From Nitratireductor luteus (GTDB lineage Bacteria > Pseudomonadota > Alphaproteobacteria > Rhizobiales > Rhizobiaceae), in contig NZ_JAOANW010000007.1 of the NCBI RefSeq assembly GCF_026162365.1, positions 1 through 64,000 on the forward strand: a DNA stretch of 64,000 nt, in the 5' to 3' direction. The position numbers and the translations under genes are program-made. The notes beneath the pieces are model-generated. The model worked only from the letters and a program-made list of their open reading frames with translations. It had not been told where the DNA came from and searched no databases. This document shows positions 39,546-48,846 of the stretch, one piece after another (position 1 is the first letter of the stretch; the number at the start of each line of letters is the position of its first letter).

Positions 39546-40382
39546 ATGGATTCGAAAAAGACGATAATCGTCACCGGTGCCTCGTCCGGCATCGGTGCCT
39601 GCTGCGCCCGCGCGCTGGCGAAGGAAGGCTGGCGCGTCTTCGCCACGGCGCGCAGGCCCGAAGATCTTGCCGCACTGGAAGAAGAGGACGGCATTGAAGC
39701 CTTCTATCTCGACTACCGCGACGCGAACTCGATCGAAGCGCTGGCGAAGGCCGTTCTGAAACGCACCGGCGGCTCGCTCGACGCGCTTTTCAACAACGGC
39801 GCCTACGCCCAACCCGGCGCCGTGGAAGACCTGCCCGTCGAAGCCCTGCGCGAGCAGTTCGAGGCAAATTTCTTCGGATGGCACGATTTGACAAGGCGGG
39901 TCCTGCCGGCGATGCGCGTCCAGGGCCACGGGCGTCTGGTGCATTGCTCCTCCATTCTGGGGCTGCTGCCGGTCAAGCATCGTGGCGCCTATGTAGCCTC
40001 CAAGCACGCGCTTGAGGGCCTGATGCTTTGCCAGCGCCAGGAGCTGGCGGGTACCGGGATCCACGTCTCCCTGATCGAACCCGGCCCGATCGATTCCCGC
40101 TTTGCCTCAAACGCGCTTGCCTGGTTCGAACGCAATATCGACCGCGACAACTCGCACTATCGCGACGACTATGAAGTCCAGCTCAGGCGTATGGGGTCGG
40201 GCGGGAGCCAATCGCTGATGAAGCTCGGCCCCGAAGCCGTTCACGCGGTTTTGCGCCACGCACTTCTTCACGCGCGCCCACGTCCGCACTATCTCGTCAC
40301 CAAGCCGGCGAAGATCGGGGCTGCACTCAAGCGCCTCCTTCCTGCGGGCCTGTTCTATCGCTTCCTCTCCACCCAGGCATAA
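39546..40382 (+). CDS. Short-chain dehydrogenase/reductase (SDR)
   Basis: 278 residues from the ATG at 39546. The Rossmann motif TGASSGIG (about 10-17), LFNNGAY in place of the usual NNAG, catalytic Ser in HCSSILGLLP and YVASK (Tyr-x3-Lys) are all there. It matches the group of rhizobial SDRs with the C-terminal extension LITKPAKIGAALKRLLP-like sequence, related to retinol/17-beta hydroxysteroid dehydrogenase-like proteins. Substrate unknown. Divergent from BrkB. Confidence 0.92.
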   Translation: MDSKKTIIVTGASSGIGACCARALAKEGWRVFATARRPEDLAALEEEDGIEAFYLDYRDANSIEALAKAVLKRTGGSLDALFNNGAYAQPGAVEDLPVEALREQFEANFFGWHDLTRRVLPAMRVQGHGRLVHCSSILGLLPVKHRGAYVASKHALEGLMLCQRQELAGTGIHVSLIEPGPIDSRFASNALAWFERNIDRDNSHYRDDYEVQLRRMGSGGSQSLMKLGPEAVHAVLRHALLHARPRPHYLVTKPAKIGAALKRLLPAGLFYRFLSTQA

Positions 40383-40439
40383 GGAAAACCGGCTTCAACG
40401 GCCCCTGGAATCGTCATAGCCACGAAAGAGACCGAGACC

Positions 40440-40640
40440 ATGTCCACAGTCTTCAATATCCTCACCGTCCTTGTCATGATCGCGGTCGTATTCGTGCTGA
40501 TCCGCGGCCTCGTCAACATGATGCGCGGCGGCTCCGCCAACACCTCGAACAAGCTGATGCAGGCGCGCGTGGCCTTGCAGTTCGTGGCTATCGTGCTCGT
40601 CGTGCTGGCAATGTACTATGCGCGCTACAAGGGTAGCTGA
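40440..40640 (+). CDS. HIG1 domain twin-transmembrane protein
   Basis: 66 residues with two transmembrane helices joined by the conserved basic loop ANTSNKLMQARVALQFVA, the HIG1 signature (NKLMxxRVxxQ). In mitochondria HIG1 proteins bind respiratory complexes III/IV; the bacterial proteins are little studied. It begins the likely operon HIG1, cobalamin adenosyltransferase, rhomboid, with 5 and 39 bases between genes. Confidence 0.9.
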   Translation: MSTVFNILTVLVMIAVVFVLIRGLVNMMRGGSANTSNKLMQARVALQFVAIVLVVLAMYYARYKGS

Positions 40641-40645
40641 CGGAC

Positions 40646-41224
40646 ATGGTGAAGCTGAACAAGATATATACGCGCACCGGCGACGATGGCACTACGGGAC
40701 TTGGCACCGGCGAACGCCGGCTGAAGAGCGATCTGCGCGTCGCTTCCTACGGCACCGTGGACGAGGCCAATGCCTGCATCGGCATGGCGCGCCTGCACAC
40801 TGCCTCCATGCCGCAGATCGACGCGATGCTGATGCGGGTTCAGAACGACATGTTCGATCTCGGCGCCGACCTGGCCACACCGGACACCGGCAAGGAACCC
40901 GCCTACGAGGCCTTGCGCATCGTTGCCTCGCAGGTCGAGCGCGTGGAGCGGGATATCGACACGCTCAACGCGCTTCTGTCGCCGCTCAAATCCTTCATCC
41001 TGCCCGGCGGCTCGCCTGCCGCCGCCCATCTGCATCTGGCGCGCACAGTGGCGCGCAGGGCCGAAAGGCTGATGATCGACCTATCGCGGCAACCTGACGA
41101 AACGGTTGGGCCCGAGGCCATCCGCTACATCAACCGCGTCTCCGACTTCCTGTTCGTGGCCGCCCGAGCCGTCAATGACAATGGCGCAAACGACGTGCTA
41201 TGGGTTCCCGGTCAGAACCGCTAA
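40646..41224 (+). CDS. PduO-type cob(I)alamin adenosyltransferase
   Basis: 192 residues. The N-terminal ATP-binding motif YTRTGDDGTTGLGTGERRLK (about 8-27), GTVDEANACIG and FILPGGSPAAAHLHLARTVARRAER near 120 define the PduO/MMAB family. It makes adenosylcobalamin from cob(I)alamin and ATP. In rhizobia it supplies methylmalonyl-CoA mutase. The upstream HIG1 gene ends five bases before its start. Confidence 0.95.
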   Translation: MVKLNKIYTRTGDDGTTGLGTGERRLKSDLRVASYGTVDEANACIGMARLHTASMPQIDAMLMRVQNDMFDLGADLATPDTGKEPAYEALRIVASQVERVERDIDTLNALLSPLKSFILPGGSPAAAHLHLARTVARRAERLMIDLSRQPDETVGPEAIRYINRVSDFLFVAARAVNDNGANDVLWVPGQNR

Positions 41225-41263
41225 GAGACTGTTTGAACCGGCTCGGGGCCGGGGGAGGTCCCG

Positions 41264-42025
41264 ATGTTCATACCGTTGCACGATGCCAACAGCCTCACCC
41301 ATATCAAGCGCCAATATGTGACGCTGACGATCATAGCGATCAACGTCCTCGTGTGGTTGATGACCTCGGTCGGGGGCACCGACTTCGCGCAGATCGCGGC
41401 CATCGGACTCGGCTACATCCCCTCCGTCGCCTACGACATTGCCGTTCTGCCGCCGGAACTGGAGCTCGTTCCGGCGCCCTTCACCTATGTCACCTATTCG
41501 TTCCTGCATGCCGATGCCCTCCACCTGGGCGGCAACATGCTTTTTCTCTGGGTGTTCGGCGACAATATCGAGGATGCGCTGGGCCATTTCCGCTTTCTGC
41601 TCTTTTATCTCGCCTGCGCGGTCGCCGGCGCGGCCTTCCATGGGATGGTAGTGCCCGATTCCCAAGCCCCGTTGATCGGCGCGTCGGGAGCCGTGGCCGG
41701 CATCGTCGCCGCCTATCTGGTGCTGCATCCGCGGGTCAAGGTCTGGGTGCTGGCCTTCGCCCGGATACCGTTGCGTGTCCCCGCCGTCTTCGTCCTGGCA
41801 CTGTGGATTGCCTACCAGTTCGCCATGTTCGTGCTCGACCGGGAAAACCAGGTCTCCTGGGCAGCCCATATCGGCGGCATCCTTGCCGGCGTCGTGCTCG
41901 TCGTCCTCATGCGCCGCCGGGGCGTTCCGCTGTTCGATCGCCAGATCGTCAAGCCGGAAGCGGCCGAACTCGATGCGCCCAGACCGGCCGAAAACACCAG
42001 GCCGCCTCCGCATTGGGGGCGCTAA
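41264..42025 (+). CDS. Rhomboid family intramembrane serine protease
   Basis: 253 residues, about six transmembrane helices. The catalytic Ser is in LIGASGAVAGIVAAYL (about 143) and the His in AAHIGGILAG (about 205); FLHADALHLGGNMLFLWVFGDN holds the HxxxxHxxxN element. The C-terminus is a Pro-rich cytoplasmic tail. It cleaves transmembrane substrates within the bilayer; substrates are unknown. Confidence 0.94.
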   Translation: MFIPLHDANSLTHIKRQYVTLTIIAINVLVWLMTSVGGTDFAQIAAIGLGYIPSVAYDIAVLPPELELVPAPFTYVTYSFLHADALHLGGNMLFLWVFGDNIEDALGHFRFLLFYLACAVAGAAFHGMVVPDSQAPLIGASGAVAGIVAAYLVLHPRVKVWVLAFARIPLRVPAVFVLALWIAYQFAMFVLDRENQVSWAAHIGGILAGVVLVVLMRRRGVPLFDRQIVKPEAAELDAPRPAENTRPPPHWGR

Positions 42026-42059
42026 TCGATTTTGGCCGCGGCGTTGTCTCCCCCATCTA

Positions 42060-42088
42060 TTGACGTGCGCGTCAGGCCTCTCTACGGT
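42060..42088 (+). promoter_or_regulatory. Candidate promoter with overlapping TGACG-N4-CGTCA operator upstream of etfBA
   Basis: TTGACG (42060-42065) and TACGGT (42083-42088) are spaced by 17 bases, a reasonable -35 with a weak -10. The -35 is embedded in the inverted repeat TGACG-TGCG-CGTCA (42061-42074). GACGT-type palindromes of this kind are bound by regulators of fatty-acid and branched-chain amino-acid degradation such as LiuR; binding here is an inference. Confidence 0.4.
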
Positions 42089-42246
42089 CCCGCCGCTTCC
42101 GGCAGAACCTGCGCCGTGGCAGGGTGAACGGGCAGCCGTCGCGGCGATGTCTGCTTTTTCCCCAACCATGTCGGCTTTCGGCTAAAGGTCGGGTCCCATA
42201 GCTGTTATCCAGCGCTGTGAAATTTCGTCAGAAAGGGTGAATGCGC

Positions 42247-42996
42247 ATGAAAGTCCTTGTACCGGTAAAGCGGGTCATCGACGCGAATGTGAAGCCGCGC
42301 GTAAAGGCGGATGGTTCCGGCGTCGAACTGGCCAACGTCAAGATGGCCATGAACCCGTTCTGCGAGATCGCCGTGGAAGAGGCGATCCGCATGAAGGAGG
42401 CCGGCAAGGTCGAGGAAATCGTCGCCGTTTCTATCGGTCCGGAAAAGGCCCAGGAAACGCTGCGCACCGCGCTCGCCATGGGCGCCGACCGTGCCATCCT
42501 GGTCAAGACCGACGAGACGGTCGAGCCGCTGGACGTAGCCAAGATCCTCAAGGCCGTGGCCGAGGAGGAGAAGCCCGAACTCGTCATTCTCGGCAAGCAG
42601 GCGATCGACGACGACGCGAACCAGACCGGCCAGATGCTGGCCGCCCTGCTCGGCTGGTCCCAGGGCACGTTCGCCTCCAGCGTCGAGTTGTCCGACGGCA
42701 AGGCCAAGGTCACGCGCGAAGTCGACGGCGGCCTGCAGGTCGTCGAATTGAAGCTGCCGGCCATCGTCACCACCGATCTGCGTCTCAACCAGCCGCGCTA
42801 TGCCTCCCTGCCCAACATCATGAAGGCCAAGAAGAAGCCGCTCGACCAGAAGGTGCCCGGTGACTACGGCGTCGAGATCAAGGCGCGCCTCAAGGTTCTG
42901 AAGACCGAAGAGCCGGCCGGCCGCAAGGCGGGCATCAAGGTGGGGTCGGTCGCCGAACTGGTCGACAAGCTCAAGAACGAAGCTGGCGTGCTTTGA
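42247..42996 (+). CDS. etfB: Electron transfer flavoprotein subunit beta
   Basis: 249 residues from the ATG at 42247 ([20 protein letters not shown]), the usual family start; an ATG six bases earlier is in frame. AGAAAGGG at 42228-42236 is the ribosome site. The adenine-nucleotide alpha-hydrolase fold with [22 protein letters not shown] and the signature [20 protein letters not shown] (about 180-200, includes the AMP/ETF recognition loop) are intact. EtfAB collects electrons from acyl-CoA dehydrogenases for ETF-quinone oxidoreductase. Confidence 0.97.
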   Translation: MKVLVPVKRVIDANVKPRVKADGSGVELANVKMAMNPFCEIAVEEAIRMKEAGKVEEIVAVSIGPEKAQETLRTALAMGADRAILVKTDETVEPLDVAKILKAVAEEEKPELVILGKQAIDDDANQTGQMLAALLGWSQGTFASSVELSDGKAKVTREVDGGLQVVELKLPAIVTTDLRLNQPRYASLPNIMKAKKKPLDQKVPGDYGVEIKARLKVLKTEEPAGRKAGIKVGSVAELVDKLKNEAGVL

Positions 42997-43020
42997 TCGC
43001 GCGATAGGAAAGGAACGACA

Positions 43021-43950
43021 ATGGCAATTCTCCTCATCGCAGAACACGACAACCAGTCGCTGTCCGAGCAGACGGCCAAGGCGCTTTCGGCGGCTTCGAA
43101 GATCGGCTCAGACATCGATATCCTGGTCGCCGGCAAGGGTGCAAAGCCAGCCGCTGACGCGGCGGCCAAACTCGCCGGCGTTCGCAAGGTGCTCCTCGTC
43201 GAAAGCGACGCGCTGACCGAGCGCCTGGCCGAGCCGCTTGCCGCCACGATCGTGGGGCTCGCCGACGGCTACGACACATTCGTCGCGCCCGCCACCACGA
43301 TGGGCAAGAACGTCATGCCGCGCGTGGCCGCCCTGCTCGACGTCATGCAGGTCTCCGACATCATCGAGGTGATGAACGAGAAAACCTTCAAGCGGCCGAC
43401 CTATGCCGGCAACGCGATCCAGACCGTGGAATCGGCCGACGCCAAGCGTGTCATCACGGTGCGCACCTCGTCCTTCCAAGCGGCCGGCGAAGGCGGTTCG
43501 GCCAGCATCGAAAGCGTAGAGGCCGCCGCCGATCCCGCCCTCTCCTCCTTCATCGAGAACAAGATCGAGGAAAGCGACCGCCCGGAACTGACCTCTGCGA
43601 GGATTATCATCTCCGGTGGCCGTGCGCTCGGCTCGGCCGAGAAATTCGAGGAAGTCATCCTTCCTGTCGCCGACAAGCTGGGTGCCGCCGTCGGCGCATC
43701 GCGCGCCGCCGTGGACGCCGGCTATGCGCCGAACGACTGGCAGGTGGGACAGACCGGCAAGGTCGTCGCCCCCGACCTCTATATTGCCTGCGGCATCTCC
43801 GGCGCCATCCAGCATCTGGCCGGCATGAAGGATTCCAAGGTCATCGTCGCCATCAACAAGGACGAGGAAGCGCCGATCTTCCAGGTCGCCGATTACGGCC
43901 TCGTTGCCGACCTGTTCGACGCGCTGCCCGAGCTTGAGAAAGCGCTTTAG
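43021..43950 (+). CDS. etfA: Electron transfer flavoprotein subunit alpha
   Basis: 309 residues, 24 bases after etfB. N-terminal domain (1-185) and the FAD-binding C-terminal domain with [56 protein letters not shown], the ETF_alpha signature, and the terminal [18 protein letters not shown]. It binds FAD and shuttles electrons with EtfB. The FadE-like acyl-CoA dehydrogenase at 45996 is a plausible electron donor. Confidence 0.97.
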   Translation: MAILLIAEHDNQSLSEQTAKALSAASKIGSDIDILVAGKGAKPAADAAAKLAGVRKVLLVESDALTERLAEPLAATIVGLADGYDTFVAPATTMGKNVMPRVAALLDVMQVSDIIEVMNEKTFKRPTYAGNAIQTVESADAKRVITVRTSSFQAAGEGGSASIESVEAAADPALSSFIENKIEESDRPELTSARIIISGGRALGSAEKFEEVILPVADKLGAAVGASRAAVDAGYAPNDWQVGQTGKVVAPDLYIACGISGAIQHLAGMKDSKVIVAINKDEEAPIFQVADYGLVADLFDALPELEKAL

Positions 43951-43988
43951 AGCGCCGTGCGATTATTCGGACGCACCAAGGACGCTCT
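43949..43988 (+). terminator. Nested inverted repeat after etfA
   Basis: AGAGCG (43949-43954) pairs with CGCTCT (43983-43988), and GTGCG (43957-43961) with CGCAC (43972-43976). It overlaps the last bases of the etfA stop codon. Similar AGAGCG...CGCTCT frames are common after rhizobial genes; a related start (TTAGAGCGTCCC) follows ubiG at 16054. Confidence 0.5.
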
Positions 43989-44000
43989 AACAGTTTGAAT

Positions 44001-44053
44001 CTACGCATCGTGCTCTCCGAAGATCGATTCCGATTTTCGGGCCGATGCTGTAG
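44001..44053. repeat. Rhizobial intergenic palindrome, copy 2
   Basis: CTACGCATCG and CGATGCTGTAG form imperfect outer arms; the core CCGAAGATCGATTCCGATTTTCGG is the inverse of the 33620-33669 element. Downstream, ATCAGGTGATTCCACC (44147-44162) repeats TGTCAGGCGATTCCACC found at 16086-16102. Confidence 0.7.
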
Positions 44054-44239
44054 CCGGCAGCTGCTTGGTTCGTGCCGGACGCACGCAAAATGTCGAAAGG
44101 GGGCGGCTGGTCCGCTCCGCTTTCTTTTTCCGCACTTACGCGGATATCAGGTGATTCCACCGGGCTGTAAAATGTTATAGTTTGCGCTGCAACAACAATC
44201 ATGCATGGGCGGTTTAGGCCCTGCGATGGGATCGGTGAG

Positions 44240-45121
44240 ATGACGGGCAAGATTGAGACGGTCGGGATTGTAGGCGCCGGCCAGATGGGCAGCGGCATTG
44301 CACATGTGGCGGCGCAGGCCGGCTACAAGGTCAAACTCTACGATATTTCCGAGGACCGGATCGAGGCCGGCATTGCCACGATCAGCGGCAACATGGCCCG
44401 CCAGGTGTCTTCAGGCAAGATGGAAGACAAGCTCAGGCAGGAATCCCTTGCCCGCATCACGCCCGCTACCAGGCTCGACGATCTGACCGACGTCGATCTC
44501 GTCATCGAAGCCGCCACGGAAGACGAGACGGTCAAGCGCAAGATTTTCAGCCAGCTCTGCCCGCTTCTCAATCCCGAAGCGCTGATCGCCTCGAACACCT
44601 CGTCCCTCTCCATCACCCGGCTGGCCGCGCAGACGGATCGGGCCGAGCGTTTCATCGGCATCCACTTCATGAACCCGGTGCCGGTGATGAAGCTGGTGGA
44701 ACTGGTGCGCGGCATCGCCACCGAAGATACGACCTTCGAGACCGCGCGCGGCTTCGTCGAAAGCCTCGACAAGACGATTACCGTTGCCGAGGATTTTCCC
44801 GCCTTCATCGTCAACCGCATCCTGCTGCCGATGATCAACGAGGCCATCTACACGCTTTATGAGGGCGTGGGCTCGGTCGACGCTATCGACACGGCCATGA
44901 AACTCGGCGCCAACCATCCAATGGGCCCGTTGCAACTTGCCGATTTCATCGGCCTCGACACCTGCCTGTCGATCATGCAGGTGCTCTATGAAGGCCTGGC
45001 CGATTCCAAGTACCGCCCGTGCCCGCTGCTGGTGAAATATGTGGAAGCCGGCTGGCTGGGCCGCAAGACCGGCCGAGGCTTCTACGACTATCGGGAAGAC
45101 CCGCCGGTGCCCACCCGGTAG
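44240..45121 (+). CDS. 3-hydroxybutyryl-CoA dehydrogenase
   Basis: 293 residues from the ATG at 44240. NAD-binding motif VGIVGAGQMGSGIAHVAA at the N-terminus, catalytic His in GIHFMNPVPVMKLVE (about 140), and the C-terminal 3HCDH domain with FPAFIVNRILLPMINEA and NHPMGPLQLADFIGLDTCL. It oxidises or reduces acetoacetyl-CoA/3-hydroxybutyryl-CoA. The position after etfBA recurs in Rhizobiales and ties both to fatty-acid or PHB metabolism. Confidence 0.95.
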   Translation: MTGKIETVGIVGAGQMGSGIAHVAAQAGYKVKLYDISEDRIEAGIATISGNMARQVSSGKMEDKLRQESLARITPATRLDDLTDVDLVIEAATEDETVKRKIFSQLCPLLNPEALIASNTSSLSITRLAAQTDRAERFIGIHFMNPVPVMKLVELVRGIATEDTTFETARGFVESLDKTITVAEDFPAFIVNRILLPMINEAIYTLYEGVGSVDAIDTAMKLGANHPMGPLQLADFIGLDTCLSIMQVLYEGLADSKYRPCPLLVKYVEAGWLGRKTGRGFYDYREDPPVPTR

Positions 45122-45128
45122 AACGGTA

Positions 45129-45923
45129 TCAATGCATCAATGCGATCGGCTGAGGAGCCTCGCCGAGCGCACCGAATACCACACAGTTCCGGCCCGCGTT
45201 CTTGGCTTCGTAAAGGCGCTCGTCCGCCACACGAAACAGTTCGCTGAATCCCGTCTTCCGGTCGAACGCGGCGCAGCCTACGCTCACCGACAACCTGCAC
45301 TCTTTGCTGCGCGGCACGAACGCCACGTCACTGACCGCATGGCGAATGCGCTCGGCAACGCTGGCCGCCGCTCGCTCGGTCGCACCCGGCAGGAAGACCC
45401 CGAACTCTTCCCCACCCAGACGCCCCACCAGGTCGTCCTTGCGCACCACTGACTGGATTGCGTCCGCAATCGCCTTCAGGGCGACATCGCCTTCATGATG
45501 GCCAAAACGGTCGTTGATCTTCTTGAAATGATCCGCGTCGATAACGAGCAGTGCCCCGCTCGGTGAAGCACTCTCATCGCCGCGATGCGTGAGCCAATCT
45601 TCCACGCGCTTGGAAAACGCGCCGCGGTTGAGGCACTTCGTCAGGAAATCGATGGCGGCGGCATCTGCCAGCTTGTAGTTGGCGATGACGAGCTCGCGCA
45701 GCTTCAAGGTAAGGTAGAAGAAGAGCGGCCCCGCCAGGATTATCGGGATGACAACGGCCGAAAGAAGCGCGCGTATCAGAACCTCTTCGCCATAAGCACG
45801 GAAAAACATGACATTGATGACGATGGCAACGCCGACACAACCGGCCGTACCGATTATCGTCCAACTCGCCAGCTTCCACCGGCCCTTATTGGACATGCCG
45901 CGCAACGTCGCCAACAGTCCCAT
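45129..45923 (-). CDS. Membrane-bound diguanylate cyclase (GGDEF)
   Basis: 264 residues; ATG at 45923 preceded by GAGGGGGC. Two transmembrane helices (about 20-40 and 55-75) lead to a GGDEF domain. The active-site loop reads RLGGEEFGVFLPG (GGEEF, active form), and substrate residues are in DADHFKKINDRFGHHEGDVAL. No RxxD inhibitory site is seen five residues before the loop (sequence RKDDLVGRLGGEEF). It makes cyclic-di-GMP. No sensory domain besides the membrane part. Confidence 0.94.
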   Translation of the reverse strand: MGLLATLRGMSNKGRWKLASWTIIGTAGCVGVAIVINVMFFRAYGEEVLIRALLSAVVIPIILAGPLFFYLTLKLRELVIANYKLADAAAIDFLTKCLNRGAFSKRVEDWLTHRGDESASPSGALLVIDADHFKKINDRFGHHEGDVALKAIADAIQSVVRKDDLVGRLGGEEFGVFLPGATERAAASVAERIRHAVSDVAFVPRSKECRLSVSVGCAAFDRKTGFSELFRVADERLYEAKNAGRNCVVFGALGEAPQPIALMH

Positions 45924-45995
45924 GCCCGCCCCCTCAGTATTATCGTTCAGGATAGGCCACCATCTATGAAGATCGGGTTACTTTTGACGATTTTT

Positions 45996-48236
45996 CTATT
46001 CGGCCGCCTGTCGCCGCGACTTGCTGGCCACCGGTCTGTGTTGGCTGGCGATGGGCGAGATCTCGTCCATGGGAAACGCGTCCACTGCGACGACCCGCTG
46101 AACCGCCTCGCGCGCCTGCGCCAGATGATCGAACTCAGCCGCCGTGATCAGGCCCTTCCGACGGGCTTCCTCCGCATCGTGCTCGTCTCCATGGCGCATC
46201 TTCTTTTCGATCGGCGCAATTTCCGCAACCAGCCGGAACGCCTCCTCGAGATCCTTGATCGGATGCTCCTTATGCCCTTCGCCGAGATAAAGGTCCGGCG
46301 TCAGCCGGTCCCGTTGGGTCGAGGGCCGGGTGATGATGCCGGCTAGCCTGGAAATCAGCCGGTCGGATGGAGCGGGATCCGGCACGCCCATGGGAAAGGC
46401 CACGATCCGCGTCAGCCACGCCGCCCACCGCGCCGGAAGATTGTCGAGAACGCCGCGGAAGGCGCGCCCGATGCGGCTTTCGCCCTCCAGCATGAGGTAA
46501 TCCACGATCGGCCGGTCGTCGGCCTGGCGCCCCTCCGTCTCGAACCGCTTGAGAACCGCTGCCAGCAGATAGAGTTCGGCCAATATGTCGCCCAGTCGGG
46601 CCGAGATCAGTTCCTTCCGCTTCAACGAGCCGCCGAGCGTCATCAAAGCCAGGTCGGCAACGAGTGCGAAGGCGCTTGAGTAGCGCGACAGCCGCTTCCA
46701 GTGCCGGGGCATGGCAGCATCCCCGGGCGCCGGTCCCACATGTCCTCCCGACCAGCCGCGAACGAAGGCGCGACCCGTGTTCTTGAATGCGTGGCCGATA
46801 TGCTTCCAGAACGCCTTGTCGAAGGCATCGAGCCCGCGCTCCTTGTCCTCGTCCGAAAGAGCGAGCAATTCCTCCAGCATATAGGGATGCGATCGGATGG
46901 CGCCCTGGCCGAAGATCATCAGGTTGCGGGTGAGGATATTCGCGCCCTCGACCGTAATGCCGATCGGCACCGAACGGTAGGCGCTGCCCATATAGTTGCG
47001 GGGACCGTCTATGATCGCCTTGCCGCCGTGGATGTCCATCGCGTGCTCGACGGAGCGGCGCATGCGCTCGGTCGCATGATATTTCATGATCGCCGAGATC
47101 ACCGAAGGCTTGTGCCCCTCGTCCAGCGCGGCCAGCGTCACCCGCCGGGCGGCGTCGATGAGATAGGCGTTGCCAACGATCTCGGCCAATGGCTCCTGAA
47201 TGCCCTCGAACATGGCAATGGGAACGTTGAACTGCGTTCGCACACGCGCATAGGCCCCGGTTGCGCGCGCACACATCGCCGCAGAGGCGGCGGACTGGGA
47301 AGGAAGAGAGATGCTGCGGCCGGCCGCCAACGCCGTCATAAGCATCGTCCAGCCCTGGCCGATCTGCTTCTCGCCGCCCAGTATCCGCTCCAGCGGGATG
47401 AAAACATCCTTACCGTAGAGCGGGCCGTTCTGGAAAAAAGTGAACTGCGGGATATGCCGCTCGCCGTAGCTGACGCCGGGCGTATCGGTCGGCAGCAGCG
47501 CCACCGTTATGCCCAGGTCTTCGCCGCGCCCCAGATGGTTCTCCGGGTCGTGCATCTTGAAAGCCAACCCCATCACAGTGGCGACAGGCCCCAGCGTGAT
47601 ATAGCGCTTGTGGAAGTTGAGGCGCACGCCGAGCGTCTTCTTGCCCTTCCATGTGCCGTATTCGACGACGCCGGAATCGGTCATCGCCGCGGCGTCCGAG
47701 CCGGCATCCGGCGAAGTCAGGCCAAAGCAGGGAATATCGCGACCGTCGGCCAGCCGTGGCAGCCAATAATCGCGCTGCTCGTCCGTGCCGAAATGCATCA
47801 GCAGTTCGCCAGGCCCGAGCGAGTTCGGCACCATCACGGTGACGCCCGCAACCACGCTGGCGGAGGAGACCATGCGAACGACTTCGGAATGGGCCGTATT
47901 GGAAAAGCCGAGCCCGCCATATTCCTTGGGGATGATCATGCCGAAGAATTTTTTCTTGCGCATGAAATCCCAGACGGCCTTGGGTAAATCCCGGTCCACC
48001 CAGTTGAGCTTCCAGTCGTCGACCATGGCGCACAGCTCGCGCACCGGCCCGTTCAGAAAAGCCTGCTCCTCGTCCGAAAGCGTGGCGGGGGGCATGGCAA
48101 GAAACTCGTTCCAGTCGGGATTGCCGGTGAAAAGCGCGCCGTCCCACCACACGGACCCCGCATTGATCGCTTCCCGCTCCGTCTCCGAAATGGGCGGCAT
48201 GATGCGCGAGGCCCATCTGAATATGGGCTTCGTCAT
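45996..48236 (-). CDS. FadE-like acyl-CoA dehydrogenase
   Basis: 746 residues from the ATG at 48236 (MTKPIFRWASRIMPPISETE). Acyl-CoA dehydrogenase N, middle and C domains (about 80-470) are followed by the FadE-type DUF1974 C-terminal extension (about 475-735). Motifs include FGLTSPDAGSDAAAM, LAAGRSISLPSQSAASA and HAMDIHGGKAIIDGPRNYMGSAYR. It lacks the N-terminal membrane segments of E. coli FadE (814 residues). The enzyme would start beta-oxidation and pass electrons to the EtfAB encoded 2 kb away. Confidence 0.93.
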   Translation of the reverse strand: MTKPIFRWASRIMPPISETEREAINAGSVWWDGALFTGNPDWNEFLAMPPATLSDEEQAFLNGPVRELCAMVDDWKLNWVDRDLPKAVWDFMRKKKFFGMIIPKEYGGLGFSNTAHSEVVRMVSSASVVAGVTVMVPNSLGPGELLMHFGTDEQRDYWLPRLADGRDIPCFGLTSPDAGSDAAAMTDSGVVEYGTWKGKKTLGVRLNFHKRYITLGPVATVMGLAFKMHDPENHLGRGEDLGITVALLPTDTPGVSYGERHIPQFTFFQNGPLYGKDVFIPLERILGGEKQIGQGWTMLMTALAAGRSISLPSQSAASAAMCARATGAYARVRTQFNVPIAMFEGIQEPLAEIVGNAYLIDAARRVTLAALDEGHKPSVISAIMKYHATERMRRSVEHAMDIHGGKAIIDGPRNYMGSAYRSVPIGITVEGANILTRNLMIFGQGAIRSHPYMLEELLALSDEDKERGLDAFDKAFWKHIGHAFKNTGRAFVRGWSGGHVGPAPGDAAMPRHWKRLSRYSSAFALVADLALMTLGGSLKRKELISARLGDILAELYLLAAVLKRFETEGRQADDRPIVDYLMLEGESRIGRAFRGVLDNLPARWAAWLTRIVAFPMGVPDPAPSDRLISRLAGIITRPSTQRDRLTPDLYLGEGHKEHPIKDLEEAFRLVAEIAPIEKKMRHGDEHDAEEARRKGLITAAEFDHLAQAREAVQRVVAVDAFPMDEISPIASQHRPVASKSRRQAAE

Positions 48237-48415
48237 CCTGTTGCGTCGAAACTCTGTGAAGCCCACCTGCTGCCTCCGTTTGGCTGTGCCCTGCCCGTGC
48301 AAGTTGTACGACGCGCGCGACCGCAATGATCTTCCGATCCAGCGCTACGCGGGATTACCTTCAATATAACAGGAATGCGTCGGCAGACGACAGGGTTCCG
48401 GGTACGAGTCGATCC

Positions 48416-48784
48416 TCAGCCGGGGATCTCCTTGCATTCGGCCCGCGGTGGCGCATCCTCGCCGGCCGTCAGGTCGAAAAGGGAGGCGGATTTGCCCTCG
48501 ACCCACCAGATGAAGGCATCGCCCGCATAGCGGGCGCCAGAGGCCGATATCACGTTCGATGCAACGACGGGCTGGCCGTCGATCTCGAATACAGCCAGCG
48601 AAACCGGCCCAGCATTGACGTAGTCGACGGACATTTCGAACGTGCCGCAATCGTAATCGACGCGGATCTCCTCGACTTCTTGTTCGCCTGGCAGCACCAA
48701 ATTGACCTCGCTCGCATGTCCGCTTGCGACCGCGCCCGCAAAAAGTGCAATGCCGACCGCTGAAATTGCTACAGATCGAAACAC
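48416..48784 (-). CDS. MliC-like secreted lysozyme inhibitor family protein
   Basis: 122 residues starting at a GTG (48784). A signal peptide (MFRSVAISAVGIALFAGAVA) precedes an MliC/PliC domain: YDCGTFEMSVDYVNAGP, then VSASGARYAGDAFIWWVEG and FDLTAGEDAPPRAECKE. The conserved SGxxY-type strand that plugs the lysozyme active site corresponds to SASGARYAG. Two cysteines could form the family disulfide. There is no lipobox, so it should be periplasmic and soluble. Probable role: protection of peptidoglycan against c-type lysozyme. Confidence 0.85.
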   Translation of the reverse strand: MFRSVAISAVGIALFAGAVASGHASEVNLVLPGEQEVEEIRVDYDCGTFEMSVDYVNAGPVSLAVFEIDGQPVVASNVISASGARYAGDAFIWWVEGKSASLFDLTAGEDAPPRAECKEIPG

Positions 48785-48846
48785 AGGTGGCCTCCGTCAA
48801 CGGCGAAAAGTGATATTCGCATGCAGCGCCCCGTGCGAGGCGTGCA

